A stretch of DNA of 64,000 nt from Pleodorina starrii (lineage: Eukaryota > Chlorophyta > Chlorophyceae > Chlamydomonadales > Volvocaceae): assembly GCA_030267565.1 (NCBI GenBank), contig BRXU01000024.1, positions 1,472,501-1,536,500 on the forward strand, in the 5' to 3' direction. This document shows positions 33,594 to 42,300 of the stretch, one piece after another. The translations under genes and the position numbers were made by a program. Numbering within the stretch: position 1 is the stretch's first letter; each line of letters starts with the position of its first letter. The notes under the pieces were generated by a model, which was not told the DNA's origin, did not search any database, and saw only the letters and a list, made by a program, of their open reading frames with translations.

Positions 33594-34404
33594 CCGTGCG
33601 TGGTGGTGGTCTGATGCGTAATTAAAAGTGATGATACTGCTGGGACGGAATACGAGCAAGCACGCATGCGATGTTGAGATTTTCAACGAAGTCTACGCAC
33701 GCTGATGCCACGCTTGCCTTAAAACAGGATGGATAACAGCTTCTCTCACATTCCGGGAGCTCAACAGCAGGTAGGTGCCCGTAAGAACGGGCGTGTGATT
33801 AATTTGCCATGTTCGTCTACCCGTCCTAGCCGGCCCGTCCTACGGAGTTCGGATGGGCCCCACCTGTTCCCGTTACAATAAATGGTAATCAATATTTAGC
33901 GGTGGTCTCTGTCGCAAGTTCGGTTTAACATATGTTACATATGTTTTGGTTTATTCATTTAATGCGTGTGCAGACGGATATGGCTAATAAGGACTGACTT
34001 GCTTGACCGTGTGTTAGTTGGCCAGAAAGAAGGCTTAATTAGGCAGATGAATTGTCGAACCTTCGAAACCGTCGAAACAGTTGTGGCAAGTAATGGCAAC
34101 ATTTGCAGCCGGAACGCCAATTAAAGTTTAGGTACCGGACCGACGGCGGATCAAATAAATTGCGAACGAAAGACGACCTCGAAAGGCGCGTGAGGCAGGC
34201 CGCCGGCGGCGCATGCGGCCATACCCGAGCGGTCGAACGAGCGAACAGTTGTCTGTAATATGTGCGTGAAGCCTTTATTATAGCTAAGCGGAATATGCCT
34301 CAGGATCAGTGCAATAGATGCGAAATTAATTCCGGCTTGCAGGAGGCAAGAGCATGAGCTCATCAGTGGCGTTTATACACTGACTGGAAATAAAATGGGT
34401 ATTC
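33594..34404. other. Intergenic, nothing recognised
   Basis: Upstream region of the secreted CAP-domain gene followed by AT-rich unique DNA. No TATA box, RNA gene or coding frame convincing enough to list. Confidence 0.4.
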
Positions 34405-35117
34405 ATTCCACGCACATCATCACGGCAGCCACCGGATGCCATGCCTTATTATGATACATTCATGATAGCAGTTCCATGCGTCCCAATATTCCATGCTAAA
34501 CATGTGTGACCGGAGGTCCACAGTGGTAATGGTGACGAGCGGCTGCATGATAGAGCGAGCGCCTGCCAGATTGGATTCACTACGTGCACAAACTACCACG
34601 CCGGGTACCGGCAAAGAAAGTTTTACACTGGACCGTAAGCCCGAGCGTGGGTTAAGGGAACAGACTGATGCCTCTTCGGCGGGTACTTTCAGCCCATTAC
34701 CGCGGTGACCGCCTTTTTGACTAAGATGGGTTGCTTCTCCCACCCACTCCGTGTCTGGGCTCCGTCTCACTCGGATCACATCTGGGTACCCGCACGCACT
34801 TTTCCCAGATATGCCAGACACATCATTGTTGAACATTCAACCGTGATGAGTTCTACCAGTGTAGGGGACAGGGACATGGCTAAAGAGCCATGCGATCACC
34901 TGCTGTTCGTTCCCACACCAGGGCCCCCATCGGTCACCCAGCCCTCTGCGAAGGCCGGGATCGAACTGGTGACCTCTCGGTTACCAATTTAGTGCCCTAA
35001 CTCTCAGGCACTCCTAGGGGATTATAATGCGTTGTCGCCCCCGTGCGCGGCAACGCAATTTCGTTGTCTGAGTACGCGTGCTTACCGGTTTGCAGAGGAC
35101 GGAGAGCTGTATTTATT

Positions 35118-35188
35118 TCTCAAACGGGTTTCGAACCGGCGACCTCAGGATTCCAACGACGCGGCGTTCCGACCGAGCGTTTTTGAGA
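35118..35188 (-). other. tRNA-like unit (SINE head or pseudo-tRNA)
   Basis: 71 nt with a perfect 7-bp acceptor-like pairing (TCTCAAA with TTTGAGA), an A-box-like GCTCGGTCGG and a B-box GGTTCGAAACC. The loop TTGGAAT could present GGA as anticodon, but the anticodon and T stems pair poorly, so it is not called as a functional tRNA. Confidence 0.55.
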
Positions 35189-35412
35189 CATTGACTTGAT
35201 GCCGTACCGTACGACGAAGCCATCGCTGGCCGCGTCGTACTGTACGACACTCCAAACCGTGCCGAGGCACGGCGGAATAGGGCTCGAACCGGTGCCTGTC
35301 CGACGACTCAAGCCTTTGTGAACCCTGTACCTACACCATATTTCACTAGGTCAAGCAAGCAAATATGTCCTCCCCCGCCCCTCTGGTCTGTAGTCCCTTA
35401 AACATAATTATC

Positions 35413-35486
35413 ATGTTTGTGGATTCGAACCTGCGACCTCCGGATTCCTTCGCCGGCGACCTAGCGATCGACCGTTTTACAGACAT
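35413..35486 (-). other. tRNA-like unit at the 5' end of the insertion
   Basis: 74 nt whose ends pair at 7 of 8 positions (ATGTCTGT with ACAAACAT). It has a consensus B-box GGTTCGAATCC and a CCGG/CCGG anticodon-like stem. The T stem is degenerate. Its start marks the insertion boundary. Confidence 0.55.
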
Positions 35487-36183
35487 CCGGGTACCGGCAA
35501 GGTACCGCGACCCAGGCTTTACGCCGTTTTTTGGCGTATTATGATATAGTATCACCTAGACATTATGAAAGTATATTTGGTTCCAGATCTGGCACATTCG
35601 GCGGATAAGGTGAGCTCGGAGTCCCACATGGCTACACGTTGTTGGGTGACACCTTTTGGTAGACTAACAGCACAAGATTGGCTTCATTCTGGACGACTCC
35701 AGACGACATGGACCGACGGAACCGACGGTGCTCAGTCTTCACACAGAGCGAAACTTATTTCAGCTTGCGTGTTGCAGACGCGCATCTGTCTGCGGAGCAA
35801 ATAGGCCACGCCGAAGGCAGCGAGCAGTGGCCGCTCCCCCAGTTCATTCTGCTTATGAGGCGTCACCTTAATCAACAGGATCGATCAGCCTACTCGAACC
35901 CACACCTTCTCCTCGCCCATTTAAACACACAGTGTATTTGCAACCCGGTCCATCGCTGAGGCTGTTAACAAGGACAGTATGGGCCATACACGCACGAAGG
36001 AAACTGACTGACCGACCTGCTGCAGGTGTGATTGACGTACGTGTCTGGGCTTGAGTTCACCATTATATATTGCAACTAACGAAGCAAGCCGGCCGATCGG
36101 GTCTTTTGATATTGATCGAGCGATGGCGGCAGCATCTGCTGGCTTCAGTTCCAGAGTAGGCCTTTTCTGGTCCTTTATTTTCT

Positions 36184-36664
36184 TGTCACGACACACTGCG
36201 TCTTTGACACCGTTTGTCCGAAGCCATTGGTAGTTACTAAGAAGCAGAAGAACTTGGCGGTTGGTTAGGATTTCGCGAGGTTAGTTAGTGGTTCTGGAGC
36301 TATCGTACTTTGTGGGATATTTAGGAGCTGCTCGCGATCATCGCCGCAGCTTGTTGAAATACTTGCCGCATTCATTGCAGACGGTTGGTTATATCTAGCT
36401 GTCGCGCTTGTATTCACAACTAGCTCCCTGACGACGAGCCGGTTCTACATCGTCAGGTCGCAAGGACCGGCCTCACGGGTGGCGCACCCGCTGCTGTGAC
36501 TTGTAACACTAAACGCTGTGTTACTGAACGCTCGCTCGCTCGCTCGCTCGCTCGCTGCTGCTACGATACGTACGCTGATCTGATCGACCACTCCGACATC
36601 TCCTTTCATCGCCGCGCCATTGCAATCGCGTCGGGCACCTCTGTCCCCGGCTCACCATACCATA
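36184..36664 (+). repeat. Split repeat A, 5' copy (A1)
   Basis: 481 bp, repeated at 38230-38726. It contains a (CTCG)n run near 36530-36556 that is shorter than in A2. The gag frame is open from its last bases. Confidence 0.9.
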
Positions 36665-36887
36665 TTTCAACAAGCTGGAGGAGACATCGGAGGAGGTTCG
36701 CCGCTCGCGCCGACTTGCTGGCCTTGGGCCATCGGCTGCTTCTTCGGAGTCTGAACAGACGTCTGAGGTGAATAGTGACGCTGAGAGTGCTGATTCTGCT
36801 TTGGACACTGCTGCTGGTGCTGACGCTGCTGCTGGTGCTGATTCGGGCTCTGAGTCCGGTTCCGGCGTAAGTGATTCTGATAGCGAT

Positions 36888-37856
36888 ATGGCCGCGGAGC
36901 TTTCTACGAGTGGCATGCCCATTTTTATGGGCGGTGGCGCCAAGGCTTTGGCAGATTTCAAGATAGGGCATAAGCGCTTTGTTGCTTTGAAGAGCTTTCA
37001 GTTGAAGGACGGCAAGGTTCCGCCCGAAGCCGAGTGCAACTTGGCCAAGGCGAGCCTGGCCGGGGGTGCGGTGCTCTGGTTTGAGAAGGAGGGTGAGCCG
37101 AAGTTGGCGGGGCTCGCGGGTGAAGCTATGTTGAAGAAGTTCTGGGAATTATTGGAGGCGAAGTACGCGGAGCCCGCCCCGCATGAGCGTATCGCCTTCC
37201 AGAAGATGAAGATGGGATGGATTGGCGGGAAGCCGGCTGAGGAGGATCCGCTGACGTTTTACGCCCGGTTTGCGTGCGACGCTGCGGTCATGAAGGCTTA
37301 TTTTCCGGAGCGCCAGATGCTGTCGATATTCATCAACGCCTTGCCCTCGAGCCTGCACGACAAGGTCAAGGGCCACGCTGATGGGCTTCCCGCACCCGTC
37401 GACCTGGAGGCGGTGGCGCAGTATGCCTACAATGTGTACAACAGCTACCAGGCGGACAACCTGCTGGACACAGAGACCTTTCTAATGACAACCAGCACGC
37501 GTGCTGGAGGCAACAACCGCCCGCCGCCGCCGTACTGCAAGGGCTGTGACAGCAAGTCCACCGACCCGCAGGACCATCGGCGGTCCTGCTGGGTGGGCCA
37601 CCCGGCGCAGGCACGACCCGACTGGAAGCCGTGCAGCCGGGAGCTGTTCGCGGTCTGGGAGAAGATCAAGGAGGCGGGCGGCCGGCAGCAGGCTCAGCGC
37701 GCCCTGGTGACGCGCGGTGAGGAGGCGTGGGAGGACTTCGCCACGGCGCTGGTGAACAGCGTGGTTGGTGAGACGACTGGCGGCCGGCAGCAGCCCCCAC
37801 GCGTCCTGGTGACGCGCGGTGAGGGGGCGTGGAAGGGCGGCGCTACGAGGCAGTGA
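36888..37856 (+). CDS. Gag-like capsid protein of the split-repeat element
   Basis: The first ATG in frame is 36888; the same frame is open upstream to the end of A1 (EETSEEVRRSRRLAGLG, then an acidic Ser/Asp-rich run), so an upstream non-ATG or spliced start is possible. The body matches the retrotransposon capsid pattern: LLEAKYAEPAPHERIAFQKM, DPLTFYARFACDAAVMKAYF, FINALPSSLHDKVKG. A zinc-knuckle-like C-x2-C-x10-H-x3-C follows (CKGC, then DHRRSC). The C-terminus holds two copies of GGRQQ..R.LVTRGE.AW. Gag would form the particle that packages the element RNA. 322 residues from the ATG to a TGA. It is intact, suggesting recent activity in trans. Confidence 0.75.
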   Translation: MAAELSTSGMPIFMGGGAKALADFKIGHKRFVALKSFQLKDGKVPPEAECNLAKASLAGGAVLWFEKEGEPKLAGLAGEAMLKKFWELLEAKYAEPAPHERIAFQKMKMGWIGGKPAEEDPLTFYARFACDAAVMKAYFPERQMLSIFINALPSSLHDKVKGHADGLPAPVDLEAVAQYAYNVYNSYQADNLLDTETFLMTTSTRAGGNNRPPPPYCKGCDSKSTDPQDHRRSCWVGHPAQARPDWKPCSRELFAVWEKIKEAGGRQQAQRALVTRGEEAWEDFATALVNSVVGETTGGRQQPPRVLVTRGEGAWKGGATRQ

Positions 37857-38177
37857 ATGGGTGGACGATTTGTGTTGGAGAGGATGGGAGGGTGATTTGT
37901 AGGCTGAGTCCCTCCGGTTGGCTTGGTTGGCGAGTGTGGACATTGATCAGGGGGGGCAACCCTTGGCTCTGGTGAACAAACGATTTGCGTGTGCCAGCTT
38001 GGTGTACGGACGCACCGTACAGACTCGTTGTGGACCACTTGTGATAGAAGACTTCGTGCACGTGTGACTCTTAGCGTTTTGCGTAGCTTTTTGTGTGCCT
38101 CTTACGCTTGCGGCGGTTTGGCGTGACTGGCAGCTTCAGCCCCCAGACGAATGCTTGGGGCTTCCAGCTGGGGGGGG

Positions 38178-38227
38178 AGTTGCTCAGGGCAGCACGCGTT
38201 CTGCCAGTTACGCAGTGTGTCGTGACA
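38178..38227 (+). repeat. Split repeat B, internal copy (B1)
   Basis: 50 bp from AGTTGCTCAGGG to TCGTGACA, repeated exactly at the 3' end of the element (38727-38776). Confidence 0.9.
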
Positions 38228-38246
38228 GCTGTCACGACACACTGCG
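38211..38246. other. Perfect 36-bp palindrome at the B1/A2 junction
   Basis: The last 17 bp of B1 and the first 17 bp of A2 are exact inverse complements around a GC centre, so the whole 36 bp reads the same on both strands. In tyrosine-recombinase retroelements an internal region complementary to the ends serves as template for closing a circular DNA; that role here is inference. Confidence 0.85.
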
Positions 38247-38726
38247 TCTTTGACACCGTTTGTCCGAAGCCATTGGTAGTTACTAAGAAGCAGAAGAACT
38301 TGGCGGTTGGTTAGGATTTCGCGAGGTTAGTTAGTGGTTCTGGAGCTATCGTACTTTGTGGGATATTTAGGAGCTGCTCGCGATCATCGCCGCAGCTTGT
38401 TGAAATACTTGCCGCATTCATTGCAGACGGTTGGTTATATCTAGCTGTCGCGCTTGTATTCACAACTAGCTCCCTGACGACGAGCCGGTTCTACATCGTC
38501 AGGTCGCAAGGACCGGCCTCACAGGTGGCGCACCCGCTGCTGTGACTTGTAACACTAAACGCTGTGTTACTGAACGCTCGCTCGCTCGCTCGCTCGCTCG
38601 CTCGCTCGCTCGCTCGCTGCTGCTACGATACGTACGCTGATCTGATCGACCACTCCGACATCTCCTTTCATCGCCGCGCCATTGCAATCGCGTCGGGCAC
38701 CTCTGTCCCCGGCTCACCATACCATA
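38230..38726 (+). repeat. Split repeat A, 3' copy (A2)
   Basis: 497 bp, nearly identical to A1 (36184-36664), with a longer (CTCG)n run at about 38577-38617 and at least one substitution near 38523. Confidence 0.9.
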
Positions 38727-38776
38727 AGTTGCTCAGGGCAGCACGCGTTCTGCCAGTTACGCAGTGTGTCGTGACA
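38727..38776 (+). repeat. Split repeat B, terminal copy (B2)
   Basis: Identical to 38178-38227; forms the right end of the element, next to flanking TTCT. Confidence 0.9.
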
Positions 38777-39312
38777 TTCTGCTGTGAAGGCATGATACAA
38801 CACAGGTCATCACCCGTTTCCTGCTACCACATTTGCAACGCCGGGCGCTGACTATTATGGCCAAACCTGTGTGTGTCGCGTCGAAGCCGCGCCCACATGC
38901 GCAAAACGAGGCAATAATAAACATGGGCTGCTGGCTGGGCGTTCACTAAAACATCATCACTCACTCAATAGTCGGACATGTTTACACCCGGGGCGTTTTG
39001 GGTAAAACTTGTTCCGAGTGAACGGTCCCTTTATTTACAAATGGGGGAGCTGCGCGTGTACAGTGAGCGCAGGCAACCAAGAGAGTCGCATTGCGGGTGC
39101 CTGACCGTTACATGTGTCGTACATTCAGTCCACCCATACATCATGGCAACCACAGCAAGGAAAATACAAAGCCGACCCTGCAACTACAAGTGAACGGCCA
39201 CAACGCTGCACCACACCATCCCATCAACGACGGGGCCCAATACCAGCTCAACTGGTTTGATACAACCTACCTCCTCTTAGGTTCAGACACGGTAGGGGTA
39301 CCTACTCACACC

Positions 39313-42300
39313 ATGCAGGCCATACACCCCTCGTGGGTTAGAAATACGCACACATGCCGCGCCACCCGGGTACATCTGAAGAGAGCGGTGCCGGAAAGCG
39401 CCATCACTAGGGCAGTCAACAGCAGGGAGATCAACGTGGGCACACCCAGCGAGGCCGAGCTCAGCAAGTTTAAGGACTGGGCCATTCGCAGCATGCAGGA
39501 GCAGGCGCACAGCGAACATGAAATCGCCAGCAGGCTCCTGCTCCACTTCAGAACAGGACTAATGAGCATAAACGGAGTACACTCCACGCAGCGGGTCGAG
39601 CACGTCCGCCTCCTCTCGTCGGGGATAGCCCTGGTGGGAAAGAAGGGCGACGCACAGGGAGATCTCCGCAGCCTCCTGAACATGGGCGACAAATTCGTCA
39701 TATATGAGCATGAGAAGACGGCGCAGAAAGCCCTGGAGCAGCTTGTGGAGCAGAACCTGAACGCGGGCATGTTCAAGCGGCTCGAGTTCTTTTCCACCAA
39801 AACCGGAACCAAGTCCTATGAGATGGCCAACAACATCCAGGCCATTGACGCCACGCTGGGAATCTCCCTTCCAATCGACCTGGCCCACGACGTGCTGAGT
39901 GCCCTGGAGAAGCTGCACATGCCCACGCTCGTTAACACGCACCAGGGCATGAGCATCGAGATGCAGCCGCTGAATCCCAAAATCCGTGTGGGGCTCGGAG
40001 CGGGCAAGAAGAACACGGCCACGGCGGTCCAGGAGCCTCAGCCCAGCAGCCACACGCCGGCGGTGGACTGCAGCTCTCTCTGCCTCCTCACGCCCAACTC
40101 CTACCCCGTCCGGGACGGTGTTGAGGTCCTTCAAGCCTTAGCCGTGGACCTGGTGCTGGGAGTGGTCAAGGACAGCATCGAGCGCGGTAAGGAATGGGCG
40201 CGCAGAGTGGACCCTATAGTCGGACATGGAGGGCCTCTCGCCAGTCAGGCACCAAGAACCCGTGTTGGTGGCCCCACTCTCAAAGCCGTACCACACACGA
40301 GCACGGTACACTGTACACCCCCCCGACAAAACCCCTTAATCCACTGCGAGACTGCCACGGCTGTGAAACCCACGACTTCCCCACCCCACAACGGACGCCT
40401 TCCACACACCCCTACCGGATCCGCAGGACTCAACGTAACGGCCACCAAGAGCGCTCTGACGACGGTGTTGTCGAGCACGGTCGCAAGCCTCCTGGACATC
40501 TCGGTACGCAGCCCGCGGACACTCTCCCAAGAGATGCGGGAGCAACTGGTCGACATGAAGGTGCCGGAGCCCCTGTGGCCCCAAGCCAAAATCATCACGT
40601 ACGCGAGCCCCATGATCAGGAACATGGCCGCCACGGCGGCATGCCTGGTCTTCCAGGGGCCACTAACGGCCGGCAGCGTCAAGATCTGGGACCTGGCCGC
40701 GTCGCCGATGTGCGAGCTCCGTGTCACGGCGGCGTACGACCAACACGCGATCATCCTGCAAGGGCTCAGCCGCGACAGCACCCTGAAGGAGATCCGGGCA
40801 GCGGCGGAGGCAGCGCGGCAGAAATGCCAGGACTCGCTCCGCGCCGTGGTCGTCAAGACGCTCAGCAAGGCGGCCGAGCAAGGGATCCGTCCCGCCATAG
40901 CCGCCATACAAGCGATCGAATCAGGTGAACTGATACCGGAGGTACAAGGGATGCCCACAGAGGCCAGAGGAAAATACATGCACCACAATCAGATGATACA
41001 ATCACAGGGTCCGCGCACCAATCAGGGACACAACCGAACTAGGGCACCAACCGACACTGAGAGCCACGGGCACAAGACACAACAGATGGAACAACGCATC
41101 ACCATGTGCCCGCATCCTCCACCCAACAGAAAATGCACGCACGCCACACGCCACACGCTAAATACCACCCGCCCTCCTCACAAACTCGGCATAGCCCCCG
41201 GACCATACCCTTCTGACCTCCCACAACAATTCCATCACCTGGCCCCCATGTCTGCAGAGAACACCCCGACACACCCGTACGTCATGTCCACGCGGGGACG
41301 AGTCGGGCCCTTCCTGCAGCTGACAGGAGAGGCCCTGGACGAGTACATTCTCATCGGGACGGAGTCCGGCACCCTGGCCCCGCTGCTCAACTATCCGCCG
41401 GACGCCTGCGACACCAGCACCCTCGCGCAGCCCGAGGACATGAAGTACTACCTCGCGAAGGGCACTATCGCCATCGCGGGCAGCAGCAGGCTCTCAGCAG
41501 GCTTCCTGAGCCTAGGCCTCACCTACAACGGAGAGCTGGACCTCGATCCGGTCCTACAGGCCAACGGCAGGAGCCTGTACATCAGCCTCCCGCCCAACAG
41601 CTCTGTGACGGCGTGCACGACCTGGTTCACGGCATGCCCCACCAACGTGACCACCGAACCGACTCTCAGCCACCCGCGGGGGCTCCTCGCGGCCAGCCTC
41701 AGCGCGATCCTCGGGCTCCCCGCCAGGAGCCTCATGCAGAGCGAATTCCTGAGCGCCAAGGATGCCGCAACGTTCGTACGGTCGCTCGCATTTGCCACCA
41801 AGTCGGTGATCAAACCGGCCGATGAACACCTGCGGGACCTGTCGCCGGTGGCAGCGCCGGAAGTGCAGTTTGAGAGCGACTCGCTGACGACACTCCTGGA
41901 CCGGACGGGCATCGACTGGAGCATACTGAGCAACGAGGGCGACGACGTCATGCGCGCTCTCCTCGGCGATCTGGATGACATCGCGGCGATGGACGAGGTG
42001 AGCCCGACGAGGTCAAGGGAGAATCAACGAGTGCAACATGGGACATTGCAACACCGAAAATGCGCCTTGGCAATCGAGTCACCATCTAGGCATACCCGGC
42101 ACACAGACGAGGTACCCATAAGCGACGCTCCTCGTACCACACTCAATTTACCCAACAGGAGGCCGATGCGGAGGGCAACCACCAGGATGGACGGCAGAGG
42201 GAGGCGGGTTGCAAGCGTGGGCGGCACGAGGCCGCATAACGACCCTGCGGACGGAGCGAGGAGGTGCATCGTCGTGCACCTCTCGAGCCCCAACCGCACC

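Larger units (their letters stand above)
34615..35486 (-). mobile_element. tRNA-derived SINE-like insertion with four tRNA-like units
   Basis: An 872-bp insert is flanked by a 14-bp direct repeat CCGGGTACCGGCAA (34601-34614 and 35487-35500), present once at the empty site near 29593. On the minus strand it contains four regions with pol III B-box-like sequence: GGTTCGAATCC (35413-35486 unit), GGTTCGAGCCC (near 35281), GGTTCGAAACC (35118-35188 unit) and AGTTCGATCCC (near 34955). The 5' end of the insert coincides with the outermost unit, as expected for transcription from a tRNA-type promoter. Long target duplications indicate LINE-type target-primed insertion. No poly(A) tail is seen. The units at 35118 and 35413 share the string GGAATCC.GAGGTCGC.GGTTCGAA and so are related. 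Confidence 0.72.
36184..38776 (+). mobile_element. Gag-only retroelement with split direct repeats (A1-gag-B1-A2-B2), TOC1/PAT-like
   Basis: The 2,593-bp insert in the copy-2 segment starts TGTCACGACACACTGCG and ends with its exact 17-bp inverse complement. Structure: A1 36184-36664, gag ORF, B1 38178-38227, two bases GC, A2 38230-38726, B2 38727-38776. A1 and A2 differ mainly in the length of a (CTCG)n run; B1 and B2 are 50 bp each and look identical. The A-ORF-B-A-B order is that of split-direct-repeat retrotransposons with tyrosine recombinases (Ngaro/PAT type; Chlamydomonas TOC1 is a known relative). Flanks carry TTCT on both sides against one copy at the empty site. No RT, RNase H, recombinase or integrase is encoded, so it must depend on a helper. 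Confidence 0.82.
34405..39143 (+). repeat. 1.26-kb segment, copy 2, split by two nested insertions
   Basis: Segments 34405-34614, 35487-36183 and 38777-39143 align in order to 29395-30653 with only scattered substitutions. The intervening 34615-35486 and 36184-38776 are absent from copy 1 and are separate insertions. At 39144 the copy joins sequence leading into a very long ORF. Confidence 0.9.

Noticed and set aside
34900..35490. Cluster of functional tRNA genes
   Set aside because: Anticodon and T stems pair poorly, and the whole block is a single insertion with a 14-bp target duplication.
36184..38776. Ordinary LTR retrotransposon or solo LTR
   Set aside because: The 5' side has only A while the 3' side has B-A-B; a simple pair of equal LTRs does not fit.
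40194..40988. Other frames of over 240 codons within the LINE-type ORF1
   Set aside because: They overlap the much longer frame 1, which shows better coding composition.
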